Shown: positions 33,955 through 46,046, counted from the first letter of the stretch. The stretch is DNA of 64,000 bases from Dyadobacter sp. CECT 9275 (GCF_907164905.1 NZ_CAJRAF010000002.1:1054001-1118000); one strand, 5' to 3'. Numbers and translations: made by a program. The notes: a model not told the origin generated them from the letters alone.

Positions 33955-36108
33955 CTATTTCATGAGGTAAATATTTACAGACTTTTTGACTTCCTCCAAA
34001 GTCTGCTTCGGTGGTTCGAAATCTTTTGGAATGAGCTGTCTTGCAAAAGTTTGCAAATACAAAACCCAGGCATCTCTCCACCAGATCGCCTCTCTGTGCT
34101 GAACTTTCAGTCGCGCGGCAACGTCGGTATATACCTGCGGATCCAGACTTGGTTTGGCAAGATCCCATTGCTGCTGCATCCATACTACCGAATTGGCACA
34201 GGTATAAAAACGAGTTAAAAGTTCTTGCCAAAGCGTCCTTCCTGTGCTAAGCTCTTTATTCCAGGCTACATGATGAAACCACAAAAGATAGGGCAAAGGT
34301 GTTTTGTCAGGATTGTTCCACTGCTGCTGAACTTCGGGACGATACTGAGCCAGGGCATTACTTCCAGAGACAGTCCTGTCAAATCCCAGTCCTACGGAAT
34401 CTGCACGGTGATAGTATACAGCGGTCCAGTCGGGCCGGGAACCCCTGCTTTGCCAGGGTTCCGGAGCGAAATGGACACCCATCCAGGGGCGGGAAAGTCC
34501 CAGAGGTGTATTGTAGCCGACATAAATTTCACGTGATTTTAACATCAATTTTACAATCGGCTCCATTGCTTTTTGATTCCGCGTCAAAGTCAGTCCAGCC
34601 CATTCCGTCGCAATCTGGTCAGAAGTTAATTGATGATCCCAGCTCAGCCTTCCGAAGGCATACCAATTGGCCTGTGCCAGTGGATGCCCCGTCCAGTTTC
34701 TGTCACTGCCTGTATTCGCTACGCCCGCCATCAGCGTACGTGAATGCCCGTGCAGACTGCCGTCAATAACTTTGGCAACCGTTGACCCGGCCCCATTGAC
34801 ATACGTATCGGATTCAAGCGTTTCCTTAAAAATGGGCGCTTCGTAAACGGCATGTGTAGCAAAGCCCAGATACTCCTGTGTCAGCTGAAATTCCACTCCC
34901 AAAGGTGTTTTTGGCATATTGCCAAACAAGGGCGAGAACGGCTCCCGGGGCTGAAAATCAATCGGGCCATTTTTTACCTGCAGAATTACTTTCGGATCAA
35001 ATTTTCCATCCAGCGGAACAAATTCCTCGTAGGCGGCTTTAAAACGATCAGCGTTTGCGTCGGCTTTGTAAACAAATGCCCGCCAGATCACGATTCCGTC
35101 GTAAGGCTGAAAAGCTTCTGCCAGCATGTTGGCGCCATCGGCGTGCGTGCGGCCATAATCCTGAGGACCGGGCTCTCCCTCTGAATTGGCCTTGACTAAA
35201 AAACCTCCAAAATCAGGGATTTCCTTATAAATCAGGGCTACCTTCTCTTTCCACCAAGCCCTGACTTTCGGATCCAGCGGATCAGAAGAAGGTAATCCGC
35301 CAAGAGTTTTCGGCGCAGCAAAATACACCGACAAATACGTCCTGATCCCATATTTCCGCATCACACTGGCAACTGCCGCTACTTTTACGATGTACTCCTG
35401 AGACATAAACCGTGCGCTGGCGTTCACATTATTAAGCACCGTGCCATTGATACCTAAAGAAGCATTCGCACGGGCATAATCCTGATACCGGGGGTCCACA
35501 CGCTCAGGCAATTCATACCATTTCCAAAGCGAAGAACCTGCGTAGCCGCGCTCGATGGTGCCGTCCGGGTTATCCCAGTGATTAAGCATCCGGTAACGGA
35601 CTTTCGGGCTGCTTGCCAGGTTTAAGGTTTTGACAGACAGCTGCATTTGCATATGCCTTAAAAGTGCGAATGTTCCGTACAAAATACCGCTTTCAGATTT
35701 TGAACTGATTACAATGTTGCCTGCCGACAATTGTATACGGTAACCTTCTTCTGGCAGTTTTGCTGTATCAGTACTGGGGTCGAGTCTTAAAATGATGCCG
35801 CCTGATTTATTCCCGACAGCGTTTTTCACGTTAACATTTTTACCCAAAAGACTTTTCAATCCCGTTTGCAGCTCCCGGAGTGCGCTTTGCATGACCTCGC
35901 CATTCCCCGACTTGGAAATAAAAGACAAGTATCTCAGATACTCCGCTTTGATGGACGAATCTGTCACTGGCTTGTATTTAAGCCAGAGCTCGTAGCCGTC
36001 ATCACCCTCAGAAGATACCGGATCTGCGGCCAATGATCCTAAACGGATCAGAATCAAGCCAAATAATACTAACAGAAATTTGCTGGTCATGTAAAGGTTC
36101 TTTGTCAA
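33955..36108 (-). CDS. aguA: GH67 alpha-glucuronidase
   Basis: A 717-residue exported enzyme; the leader is best read from the Met at residue 7 (36090; TSKFLLVLFGLILIRLGSLA). It has the GH67 N-terminal domain (about 35-150), the TIM-barrel core and the helical C-terminal domain (HHVAWNKELSTGRTLWQELLTRFY). The likely acid is one of the Glu residues in KANSEGEPGPQDYGR (E310/E312). The base pair would be D384 (NGPIDFQPREP) and E412 (FQLTQEYLGFATH), with the family's spacing of 28 residues between the latter two. GH67 removes (4-O-methyl-)glucuronic acid from the non-reducing end xylose of xylo-oligosaccharides. It is the last intact gene of the xylan operon; 206 bases separate it from the dead symporter gene. 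Confidence 0.95.
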   Translation of the reverse strand: MTKNLYMTSKFLLVLFGLILIRLGSLAADPVSSEGDDGYELWLKYKPVTDSSIKAEYLRYLSFISKSGNGEVMQSALRELQTGLKSLLGKNVNVKNAVGNKSGGIILRLDPSTDTAKLPEEGYRIQLSAGNIVISSKSESGILYGTFALLRHMQMQLSVKTLNLASSPKVRYRMLNHWDNPDGTIERGYAGSSLWKWYELPERVDPRYQDYARANASLGINGTVLNNVNASARFMSQEYIVKVAAVASVMRKYGIRTYLSVYFAAPKTLGGLPSSDPLDPKVRAWWKEKVALIYKEIPDFGGFLVKANSEGEPGPQDYGRTHADGANMLAEAFQPYDGIVIWRAFVYKADANADRFKAAYEEFVPLDGKFDPKVILQVKNGPIDFQPREPFSPLFGNMPKTPLGVEFQLTQEYLGFATHAVYEAPIFKETLESDTYVNGAGSTVAKVIDGSLHGHSRTLMAGVANTGSDRNWTGHPLAQANWYAFGRLSWDHQLTSDQIATEWAGLTLTRNQKAMEPIVKLMLKSREIYVGYNTPLGLSRPWMGVHFAPEPWQSRGSRPDWTAVYYHRADSVGLGFDRTVSGSNALAQYRPEVQQQWNNPDKTPLPYLLWFHHVAWNKELSTGRTLWQELLTRFYTCANSVVWMQQQWDLAKPSLDPQVYTDVAARLKVQHREAIWWRDAWVLYLQTFARQLIPKDFEPPKQTLEEVKKSVNIYLMK

Positions 36109-36157
36109 TATGTTCCGCCTCTTATAAACTGATAATCATGAATCTAACACCTCATAT

Positions 36158-38827
36158 TTATTTTTTCACATCACGTATATGCGCCGCCATATTGAACAGG
36201 GTATCGATATAGATATCGCTTTCATTTTCTTTCAAATAACGCAGCAGCCGGCTGTGATCCTGACTGGAAACATTCAAGGCATGCTCACCTCCCACCCCAT
36301 GAAAAAGAAAAACCAGGAGTCTGCCGCTTTCCTTTGCCTGGTTGACCAGTGCGATCATCTCATCTGAGGTCTGCCCGGACATACCGTAACAGTCCATATC
36401 CATCAGATTTTGTTCGTCAACGGTGTGCATTTCATGCCTGACAGCCCTTGCGGCTACAAACTCATCGGAAAGTGTATGGATAAACTCCCCTTCGGCTATT
36501 TTTTTATGTCCGCAGGTAAACGCAAAAGTCCGTTTCGTTTTTCCGTCGATTGAATTTAAATAGGCGTTGCACATTTTGATCTCGTCTTGTATCCTGGCCA
36601 GACTGTATCTGCTCAGATCATACTCCGGTTTTACCCAGCTCATCCCCGGACGGGTGGCATCACAGGGGTGATACAGCGTGTGATTACCCAGTTCATGTCC
36701 GTTGGCTGCAGCGGCGCGCCAGTCGCTGATCCTGTTTCTAGCTGCATCCGACGAGGCTGTCAGATAAAAACTCCCCTTCAGACACAAAGAATCCAGCGCC
36801 GGAATCACATGATCCAGATGGACGTTGAGTGCATCGTCATAGGTCAGCACAACGGCGCATTTTTTCCCTTTCCAGGGTTTTGAATCATCCAGAACTTCGG
36901 CATCCGTCCGAAAAGGCGCAGCCGGTAGGCCTTCGGAATTATAAAAATTAACTCCCTCTGGATTGTCCTGCCAGGCGTAGCGAACGTATTTAGGCGTTTT
37001 CACCAACTCGCTGAACAGTTCTACCTGATCTTTGCCCATCAGGCGGGCTTTTGCCCAAACAAACTTTTTATCGTAATCTGCTATGGAAAACCAGCGTAAA
37101 TCTTCTCCATCTCTGGACCGTATGCCATCTGCTACTTCATCAAATGTCAGAATAATCTTATCACCCAAAATATCCTGAGACCGGAATCTGGGACCGCTGC
37201 AAACTACACTCTTTTCATGGTAAGCCAGGTTTCTTGCGGACAATGCCAGTCTTTTCCCGATGTCCTTTTTGTTCAAAGGGTGAATATCGTTCCATTCGCC
37301 CAGGTCAATTGTTACCGTTACAGCTGTATTTTTTAACCGAAGTGCCTGGTTTTGCGCTTCCCTGATCAGGGCCATATTACTCTCCGCGGGCGTGTAATCT
37401 ATGTCTTGGAAATTGGGCAGCTGCACCACCAGGAAGGGGATCTCGAGTTCTTTCCATAAACGTCTCCGATCATTAATCAAAGCGGGTAGCAGTTTGTTAT
37501 ATGGCCCAGGGTTGTCGACATTCGACTCTCCCTGATACCATATAAATCCTTTGAGTTTCATGGGTAAAACAGGCGCCACCATAGCGTTGTATAATGCCGT
37601 GGGTTGGTTTTGATGCACCATCTGATTGCCAAAATTTCCTTTTTCCCGGGGTTGGTACACCTCCCCTACTTTATACTGCCAGGTTCCTTTCAAATCGATC
37701 TGCTCGTCATTCATCGACATAAAATAAGGCTTATCGGAAACAAAACCACCTTTACCAGCCTGATTTGCAACCCTGATGACAAATGTATTTTTACCAGACC
37801 TGAGTAAATCTGCCGGGATCTCATATCGGCGCGGCGGATACTGGTAGGTTGTATTTCCAATTTTTTTGCCATTGACATACATTTCGTCAGCATCCACAAT
37901 ACGACCCATGTAAAGTTTGGCAGGCCTGCCAATCCAGTTTTCAGGAACTTCAAATTCTCTCCGAAACCAGACCACCCCATTCAGGTCTTTCAATCCCTGA
38001 TCTTCCCAATAACCTGGAATATTAAAATTTCGCCACCCTTGGGGTTGATAACTGCTAGTTTCCCAATGTTCGATCTGTCCCTGATCGGCTACCTTCGTCA
38101 GCTGAGCGTTGTTCCTGACAATAATGCGTTTGAACGAATTGACATAAGCCGTGTCTTTATTTTGCGCAATGATCTTTTCAATATCTGCAAACTCTTTGTA
38201 ACCTCCCTCGCTGATCCAGGCTTCAATGGGCGTACCTCCTACTGAGCTGTTAATAATTCCGATTGGTACTTTATACTGATCATAAAGATCTCTCGCAAAA
38301 AAATATGTTACCGCTCCAAAGCTCAGCACATCTTTGGGATTCGCTGCTTTCCATTCTCCACTAGGAAAATCATTCTCAGGGCCGTTCAGACTAGTGCGTG
38401 GCTGAACAAAAAAATTCCGGATTTCGGGGTAATTGGCCGAAGCAATATCCGTAGCAAAACGCTCCTTGACACGCTCCATATTGATGACCATATTACTTTG
38501 CCCGCTGCAAAACCACACATCTCCAAACGCAATATTTTTGATCAGAAGTTGGTTTTTACCTTTTAATGCCATTTCAAAGCCGCGGCCCGCCGGCTGTGCC
38601 GGGAGCTGAATCTTCCACCTGCCTTCTGCATTAGCCGCAGTGCTGTAACTTTTGTTTTTCAGCGATACTGTAACTTTTTCCTTAGGTGATGCCCAGCCCC
38701 AAATTTCAACTGGCTGCTCCCGCTGTAATACCATATTATCGCCAATCAGGCGAGGCAGACGAATCTGTGCAGAAAGACTGTTGGAAAAGAATAATATTAG
38801 CAGCGATAATAATTTCGAAGTACGCAT
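36158..38827 (-). CDS. Sialate O-acetylesterase-type esterase fused to CE4 polysaccharide deacetylase
   Basis: An 889-residue exported protein with two esterase modules. Residues 1-20 are a signal peptide. Residues about 22-640 match the SASA/sialate O-acetylesterase family: nucleophile Ser in VWFCSGQSNM (about 105-114), GTPIEAWIS, an inserted jelly-roll domain (GVVWFRREFEVPENW, about 290-375), FIWYQGESNV and the Asp-His pair in EWNDIHPL. Residues about 645-889 are a NodB/CE4 domain: the Asp pair in AVVLTYDDALNVH, the metal-binding His residues in GNHTLYHP, and FHGVGG near the end. In a xylan locus both parts probably remove acetyl groups from acetylated xylan. The fusion makes two chemically different deacetylases act as one unit. 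Substrate is inferred from context. Confidence 0.85.
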   Translation of the reverse strand: MRTSKLLSLLILFFSNSLSAQIRLPRLIGDNMVLQREQPVEIWGWASPKEKVTVSLKNKSYSTAANAEGRWKIQLPAQPAGRGFEMALKGKNQLLIKNIAFGDVWFCSGQSNMVINMERVKERFATDIASANYPEIRNFFVQPRTSLNGPENDFPSGEWKAANPKDVLSFGAVTYFFARDLYDQYKVPIGIINSSVGGTPIEAWISEGGYKEFADIEKIIAQNKDTAYVNSFKRIIVRNNAQLTKVADQGQIEHWETSSYQPQGWRNFNIPGYWEDQGLKDLNGVVWFRREFEVPENWIGRPAKLYMGRIVDADEMYVNGKKIGNTTYQYPPRRYEIPADLLRSGKNTFVIRVANQAGKGGFVSDKPYFMSMNDEQIDLKGTWQYKVGEVYQPREKGNFGNQMVHQNQPTALYNAMVAPVLPMKLKGFIWYQGESNVDNPGPYNKLLPALINDRRRLWKELEIPFLVVQLPNFQDIDYTPAESNMALIREAQNQALRLKNTAVTVTIDLGEWNDIHPLNKKDIGKRLALSARNLAYHEKSVVCSGPRFRSQDILGDKIILTFDEVADGIRSRDGEDLRWFSIADYDKKFVWAKARLMGKDQVELFSELVKTPKYVRYAWQDNPEGVNFYNSEGLPAAPFRTDAEVLDDSKPWKGKKCAVVLTYDDALNVHLDHVIPALDSLCLKGSFYLTASSDAARNRISDWRAAAANGHELGNHTLYHPCDATRPGMSWVKPEYDLSRYSLARIQDEIKMCNAYLNSIDGKTKRTFAFTCGHKKIAEGEFIHTLSDEFVAARAVRHEMHTVDEQNLMDMDCYGMSGQTSDEMIALVNQAKESGRLLVFLFHGVGGEHALNVSSQDHSRLLRYLKENESDIYIDTLFNMAAHIRDVKK

Positions 38828-38919
38828 CAGATGGGCGGATCTCCGTACAAATCTGGCGCAGATCGCTCACACCAAATTTGTACCCTGTTTTAAAAAAATG
38901 TAATCTTTACAAAAGCCTC

Positions 38920-40005
38920 TCAGAAATTGACAACCCCTTCAAAGGCTTTTTTGGGTTTATAGTTTTCGTCGAACAAAAGCGGATAATCTTTTCTGCCGGG
39001 TACCGGGAAATTATCCAGCCAACTGGATTTATCCGACACATTCCAGAACGTGACGCCGGTAACGACGCCTTTGTATTTTCTGAATACGTCGAAAAGCATT
39101 TTGTACTGAGCCGCTTGTTTCGCTATCATCTCAGCAGTCAGCTCTCCTGTATCTGCTGGCTTTTTAGCACGTCTTACATGCTCTTTCGGATGCACGGAAA
39201 TATCAAGCTCGGTAATCTGGACCGCCACACCCAGGCTCGCAAATTGACTGATGGATTTTTCAAGCTCTTGGGCAGTTGGCTCATAAATGGACCAGTGCCC
39301 CTGTAATCCGACACCATCTACGGGTACACCTTTGTCCTTTAACTTTTTGACAAGCTGATAGATCTTCTCCCTTTTTGCCGTGTTTTCAGTGTTGTAATCA
39401 TTATAAAACAACTTGGCATCGGGATCCGCTGCGTGGGCATATTCAAATGCCTTTTCAATATAATCTTCCCCTATTATTTCATAAAATTTCGACCGGCGGT
39501 AAATGCTTATTCCTGTGTCGGGCACAGCTTCATTCACCACATCCCAGGCATAAATCTTTCCCTTGTAGCGACCCACAACCTCACTGATATGCCGTTTCAA
39601 CCGCCCCAGAAGCACTTCACGGCTTACCTGCCGGCCAGTTGAATCTGTAAAAAACCATCTCGGTGTCTGATTGTGCCAGCACAAGGTATGGCCCCTTACT
39701 TTCATGCCATTATTTTGGGCAAAAGCTATGATGGCATCCGGATCCTGCCAGGCATACCGGTCTGGTTCGGGATGGATTGGTCCCATTTTCATGGCATTTT
39801 CGGGCGTCAGACTGCTGAATTGCGCTATGATTAATTCCGCTTCAGGCCCTGTAAGATTTCTTGGTGCAACTGCCACACCAACGGGGAAGAAATCCCGATA
39901 GGCACTCTTCAGCGTTTTTTGGGCCAAAAGATTATTTGAAGAAAGTAATGCCACCGATACAGCCACAAATCGACAACAAAACCTTAATCCTTGCGAGTTT
40001 ATCAT
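38920..40005 (-). CDS. GH10 endo-1,4-beta-xylanase
   Basis: A 361-residue exported enzyme; the leader ends near NNLLAQ (residue 29). It is a single GH10 TIM barrel with no carbohydrate-binding insert. The acid/base is E159 in WDVVNEAVPD and the nucleophile is E266 in ITELDIS. Other family marks are PENAMKMGPIHPEPDRYAWQDPDAIIAFA, VRGHTLCWHNQTPRWF, LFYNDYNTEN and GVTFWNVSDKSSW. It cuts the beta-1,4-xylan backbone at unsubstituted or GlcA-flanked sites. The gene lies between the tandem esterase and the esterase fusion, all transcribed in the same direction. Confidence 0.97.
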   Translation of the reverse strand: MINSQGLRFCCRFVAVSVALLSSNNLLAQKTLKSAYRDFFPVGVAVAPRNLTGPEAELIIAQFSSLTPENAMKMGPIHPEPDRYAWQDPDAIIAFAQNNGMKVRGHTLCWHNQTPRWFFTDSTGRQVSREVLLGRLKRHISEVVGRYKGKIYAWDVVNEAVPDTGISIYRRSKFYEIIGEDYIEKAFEYAHAADPDAKLFYNDYNTENTAKREKIYQLVKKLKDKGVPVDGVGLQGHWSIYEPTAQELEKSISQFASLGVAVQITELDISVHPKEHVRRAKKPADTGELTAEMIAKQAAQYKMLFDVFRKYKGVVTGVTFWNVSDKSSWLDNFPVPGRKDYPLLFDENYKPKKAFEGVVNF

Positions 40006-40057
40006 GACATAAGTTGATTAAAAATTGATTTGCTATCTGCTTACAACTAACAGCTCG

Positions 40058-42031
<1,974 letters not shown>

Positions 42032-43723
42032 TTATTTTGATATCTTCGGATACATTGGGTCGTTACCACTATATTTCAAATATTTAAAGGAGGCATTATT
42101 TGTTGCTGGTTCACCGTTTGAAGTGGCATACATACCAAACAGGCAACCAATAAATCCTCCCGCAACCTGCGTGCTCAGAAATTTAGCGTCAACATTATCT
42201 TTCAGTAGCTGCCAGGACGCTCCCTTTGAAAAGTAAAAGCTGTAAGAATCGCCTTCGGCTATAATGCGCAGTTTAACCGGTTTTGAAACATCGGTGAAAG
42301 GCATTTGTGCCAATAGCTCCAAATCCTTTTTACCGGTCCTGCTTTTGTAAAGCTGGATCATCGGCTTACCATTTTCAATGGATTTACTCAAAAAATAAAA
42401 ATGAGATTCATCCTGAAAAATGGTCAGCCCTGCTTTCTCGTTCTCAGACCTAGCGGAAAATGTAAGTTCCACTTCGGTTGTGCAATACAAATGCTGCTGA
42501 CGTTTCCCGATAAAGGATGGATTACCCATTTCCATTATCGTTTCCGGTTTTAATTTCATCGTCAGGCCACTTTTCTTTGATAACGAGAATGAACTGCTAT
42601 CGATAGTTCTCATAAAAAGTAGCGCCGGATCCAGCGTTTTTTCAAAAGTGAGGGTGTACGCAAAGTTACCAGCCTGCGGATTTGCATCCTTTTGCTTTAC
42701 TTCCTTATAATTTACAGTATACTCATATTTGATTTCTTTGCTATGCGGATTAATGATCGGCCAGTCATTCTTCCATTCAACCGGTGCCATGAAAGTTTCG
42801 CGGCCTGTATTGTAAAAATTGCCCTCATAAGGTCTTACAGCAAGAAAAATGGCATAGGTTTTGCCATCCGGTCCGTCCACAAACTGCGCATGACCGGCCG
42901 AGGTGATCGGGTCTATACGGTCATCTGGCAAGCCTTTTTGAGTCAGAATCGGATTATTCTCATACGGAATAAAAGGTCCCCAAACCGATTTGCTGCGAAA
43001 AACAACTTCTGTATGGTTGACCGAAGTTCCGCCTTCTGCAGCATACAAATAGTACCAGCCATTTCTTTTCATGATGTGCGGTGCTTCAATCCATACCGGC
43101 TTCGTGCTTAGGTCTACCCCACCATTGACCAGCTGTTTTTCCTGGCCTGTTACCTTCAATGTTACAGGATCAATTTCATAAATCCGGATTGTTCTGTGGC
43201 CAGGGTATAACGGTTTTCTCTCAGGAGCATCACTGTTGTAGACGATATAGTCTTTGCTGTCTTCATCAAAAAAAAGGGATGGATCAATGCCACGGACCTG
43301 CGGAACGCGAACAGGATTACTCCACGGGCCAGCGGGGTTTCTGGAGGTGACAATGAAATTCCCGTCGTGGTCAATATCAGTACAAGTAACATAATAGGTA
43401 CCGTTGTGAAAGCTGATGGCGGGAGCAAACAAACCTCTGGTGAGTTTTTCGCCCATAAAATCCATTTGTGAAGGGCGATCAATCACATTTCCGATCTGCT
43501 TCCAGTTTTTAAGATCCTTACTATGAAAAACGGGAATACCCGGAAAGTATGAGAACGTAGAATTTACCAGATAATAATCCGTTCCAACCTGCACTACACT
43601 GGGATCAGGGTAAAAACCAGTTAAAACAGGATTGACAATATGAGTAGTCTGCGCACTTGCGCATGAGCTAAAAAATAGTGCGCCGACAAAGAACACACTA
43701 CTAAATAAATCTCTGATCTCCAT
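42032..43723 (-). CDS. GH43 beta-xylosidase/arabinofuranosidase with C-terminal beta-sandwich
   Basis: A 563-residue exported enzyme (leader ends near CASAQ, residue 25). The five-bladed propeller (about 30-340) has the general base Asp in FYPDPSVVQVG, the middle Asp in RGIDPSLFFDED and the acid Glu in WIEAPHIMKRNGWYYLYAAEGGT. The C-terminal half (about 355-563) is a concanavalin-like beta-sandwich (GH43_C2/DUF1349 type) that closes the active site in beta-xylosidases of this subgroup. It would cut xylose or arabinose from xylo-oligosaccharides. It lies between the Gfo/Idh oxidoreductase and the tandem esterase. The first residues may contain a lipobox-like SSCAS, so lipid anchoring is possible. 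Confidence 0.92.
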   Translation of the reverse strand: MEIRDLFSSVFFVGALFFSSCASAQTTHIVNPVLTGFYPDPSVVQVGTDYYLVNSTFSYFPGIPVFHSKDLKNWKQIGNVIDRPSQMDFMGEKLTRGLFAPAISFHNGTYYVTCTDIDHDGNFIVTSRNPAGPWSNPVRVPQVRGIDPSLFFDEDSKDYIVYNSDAPERKPLYPGHRTIRIYEIDPVTLKVTGQEKQLVNGGVDLSTKPVWIEAPHIMKRNGWYYLYAAEGGTSVNHTEVVFRSKSVWGPFIPYENNPILTQKGLPDDRIDPITSAGHAQFVDGPDGKTYAIFLAVRPYEGNFYNTGRETFMAPVEWKNDWPIINPHSKEIKYEYTVNYKEVKQKDANPQAGNFAYTLTFEKTLDPALLFMRTIDSSSFSLSKKSGLTMKLKPETIMEMGNPSFIGKRQQHLYCTTEVELTFSARSENEKAGLTIFQDESHFYFLSKSIENGKPMIQLYKSRTGKKDLELLAQMPFTDVSKPVKLRIIAEGDSYSFYFSKGASWQLLKDNVDAKFLSTQVAGGFIGCLFGMYATSNGEPATNNASFKYLKYSGNDPMYPKISK

Positions 43724-43787
43724 TTAAATACCTTAATCGGCCTTTTTGGCTATCTAATCTGCGGAGACAAGCCGCTGAAACACCTGC

Positions 43788-44873
43788 CTATATTTTTACA
43801 ACTTTCCCCGAGGCCGCCGATTTGTAAATGGCTTCCACTACCCGTATATCTCTGAGCCCCTCTTCTCCCGGCACGAGCAGATCCGAACCCTGCAGTATCG
43901 CGTCGCAATCTTCGTCCATCTGTTTGGCCTGCTGATTTTTGATAGCAAATTCAATCAAGGTACCGTCTGACATACTTCCTTTATTGCCGTTGTAACCCGA
44001 CTGCGGTTCAAGCCTCGCCCATCCTTTTTCATAATTGACCCGCAGGTAATTCATATTGATACCAAAACTGGTCTGACAGGATGCTTTTGCACCGCTTGGG
44101 AAATCCAGCATAAACATCATGGTTTCTTCCACTTCTTTATAAATCTGCGGACGGGTGGTAGAAGCCTGGGCAAAAACACTAATGGGTTCCTCTCCGGTTG
44201 CCAGCCGCGCACCCTGCAAAGCGTACACGCCCATATCACCCATGACGCCGCCACCGAGCGCTTTCTTTTGTTTCCAGTGATCGGTGCGTGCATCAAAATA
44301 ACCTGCCGCGCTGGTAACCATTTTTACTTTACCAAATTTTGGCTCCTTGGCAAGCTTCATAATGGCCTGGATATTAGGATCATGCTGACACCGGTAGCCA
44401 ATCGCCAATTTCACTTTGCTGCTGTTGCAAGCCTTGATCATCGCCTCACAATCTGCTACCGAGGGCGCCATAGGTTTTTCGCAAAAGACATGTTTGCCTG
44501 CCTTTGCAGCGCGCACAACATACTCCCGGTGCATCGAAGGCGGCAATACTACATATACTACATCAATATCGGGGTTGTCTGCAATCTGATCGAAATTTTG
44601 ATAGTTATAGATATTTTTATCCGGAATATTATATTTTGTCTTCCAGGCCTCGGCTTTGGAAGGTGTGCCGGTAACAATACCGGCCAGATAACATTTTTGG
44701 GTCATCTGAAGCGCCGGTGCCAGAAGATCTGTGCTGTAATAGCCCAGCCCCACCAGGGCGATACCCAGTTTCTCCTTTTTCGGAGCCGTAGCCGCCAGTA
44801 GCGGGTTACCCGAAAATACAGCCGCTCCCGCCAAAGCCAGGGCTGATAAAAATTCTCGTCTTTCGATTTGCAT
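43788..44873 (-). CDS. Gfo/Idh/MocA family oxidoreductase with Tat leader
   Basis: A 361-residue protein with a twin-arginine type leader (ERREFLSALALAGAAVFSG, about residues 4-22). The N-terminal Rossmann fold shows KLGIALVGLGYYSTDLLAPALQ (about 36-57) and VVYVVLPPSMHREYVVRAAKAGKHVFCEKPMA (about 109-140), including the conserved EKP motif that contacts NAD(P). The C-terminal part is the usual beta-sheet domain (about 165-361). Relatives oxidise sugars or, in the GH109 and glucose-fructose oxidoreductase branches, act in the periplasm with bound cofactor. The position inside the xylan operon suggests a sugar or aldono-lactone substrate; which one is unknown. Confidence 0.9.
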   Translation of the reverse strand: MQIERREFLSALALAGAAVFSGNPLLAATAPKKEKLGIALVGLGYYSTDLLAPALQMTQKCYLAGIVTGTPSKAEAWKTKYNIPDKNIYNYQNFDQIADNPDIDVVYVVLPPSMHREYVVRAAKAGKHVFCEKPMAPSVADCEAMIKACNSSKVKLAIGYRCQHDPNIQAIMKLAKEPKFGKVKMVTSAAGYFDARTDHWKQKKALGGGVMGDMGVYALQGARLATGEEPISVFAQASTTRPQIYKEVEETMMFMLDFPSGAKASCQTSFGINMNYLRVNYEKGWARLEPQSGYNGNKGSMSDGTLIEFAIKNQQAKQMDEDCDAILQGSDLLVPGEEGLRDIRVVEAIYKSAASGKVVKI

Positions 44874-44912
44874 AGTAATTTTTGATAGAAATGAATAATG
44901 ATATATTTATTA

Positions 44913-45965
44913 TCAAGGAGTTATTGTCTTAATATTTCCATTACTATCTCTGAACAGCTCTCTTACTTTTATATTGCGCAGATGGGTTTTCCCCGACAGT
45001 TCAGCATCATGATAGAACAGATACCATTTCCCCTTTACTTCAACAATCGAATGGTGCGTTGTCCAGCCTTCAACCGGAGTCATAATGACGCCCTTGTAGG
45101 TAAAAGGACCGTAAGGTGACGTTCCCTCTGCATAACACAGCAGGTGGGTGTCGCCCGTGGAATAAGAGAAATAATATTTTCCATCAAATCGATGCATCCA
45201 TGCTCCTTCAAAAAAGCGTCTGCTGGCATCGGAGGCAAGCAAAGGCTTACCTGTTGCGTCCAGGATCTGCACATCTCGCAGCGGCTCCGCGAATGATAGC
45301 ATGTCTTCCTTCATCAGGGCAACCTTTGCACTTAAAGCAGGCTCGTTTTCATGGCCTTTGCCAAGATCGGTCTTTAAAGTTTTATTGTAAACGCCCGTAT
45401 GCCAGCGCTGGAGCTGCCCGCCCCAGATACCTCCCAAATACATATATGACTTACCGTTAGCATCTGTAAACACAGCCGGATCAATACTGTAACTTCCTTC
45501 AATAGGCTTGGCCTGGGCTTTAAAAGGTCCGCCCGGTGCCTTGCTGGTAGCAACGCCAATGCGAAAGACGCCCTCTTTGTCCTTCGCAGGAAAATAAAGA
45601 AAGTAAGTCCCATTTTTGTAGGCGGCGTCCGGGGCCCACATTTGCTTATCAGCCCAGGGTACATCTTTCACATCGAGCACCACCCCGTGATCGGTCACTT
45701 TACCACCGATCTTGTCCATGGAATACACGTGGTAATCGCGCATCTGAAAGTGCCCGCCCTCATCGTCCTGCGGTACCTCTGCTTCCACATCATGAGAAGG
45801 ATAAATATAGATTTTCCCATTAAAAACATGGGCTGACGGATCTGCTGTGTAAATACCTTCAACCAAAGGTTTGATTTTTTCAGGCGTTTTCTGGCAGATC
45901 GCCTGTCCGGAAACGGTGACAGCAATCAAAAAACTGATTATCAGATTTTTATTAAATCGTCTCAT
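44913..45965 (-). CDS. GH43 family glycoside hydrolase
   Basis: A 350-residue exported enzyme (leader ends near SGQAICQ, residue 25), consisting of the five-bladed propeller alone. The general base Asp lies in IYTADPSAHVFNGKIYIYPSHD, the middle Asp in SYSIDPAVFTDANGK, and the acid Glu in FFEGAWMHRFDGKYYFSYS. WAPDAAYKNGTYFLYFPAKD is a further family mark. It lacks the C-terminal beta-sandwich of the other GH43 enzyme here, so the two probably have different specificity, one arabinofuranosidase-like and one xylosidase-like. It is the first enzyme gene after SusC/SusD, 148 bases beyond a strong hairpin. Confidence 0.92.
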   Translation of the reverse strand: MRRFNKNLIISFLIAVTVSGQAICQKTPEKIKPLVEGIYTADPSAHVFNGKIYIYPSHDVEAEVPQDDEGGHFQMRDYHVYSMDKIGGKVTDHGVVLDVKDVPWADKQMWAPDAAYKNGTYFLYFPAKDKEGVFRIGVATSKAPGGPFKAQAKPIEGSYSIDPAVFTDANGKSYMYLGGIWGGQLQRWHTGVYNKTLKTDLGKGHENEPALSAKVALMKEDMLSFAEPLRDVQILDATGKPLLASDASRRFFEGAWMHRFDGKYYFSYSTGDTHLLCYAEGTSPYGPFTYKGVIMTPVEGWTTHHSIVEVKGKWYLFYHDAELSGKTHLRNIKVRELFRDSNGNIKTITP

Positions 45966-46046
45966 TATTTATTTTTTCATTAAAAAGCCTAAGCGTTGGA
46001 TTTTTACTACTTGTCTGAATGGATCCGATCAGCCGCAAAATCAAAT

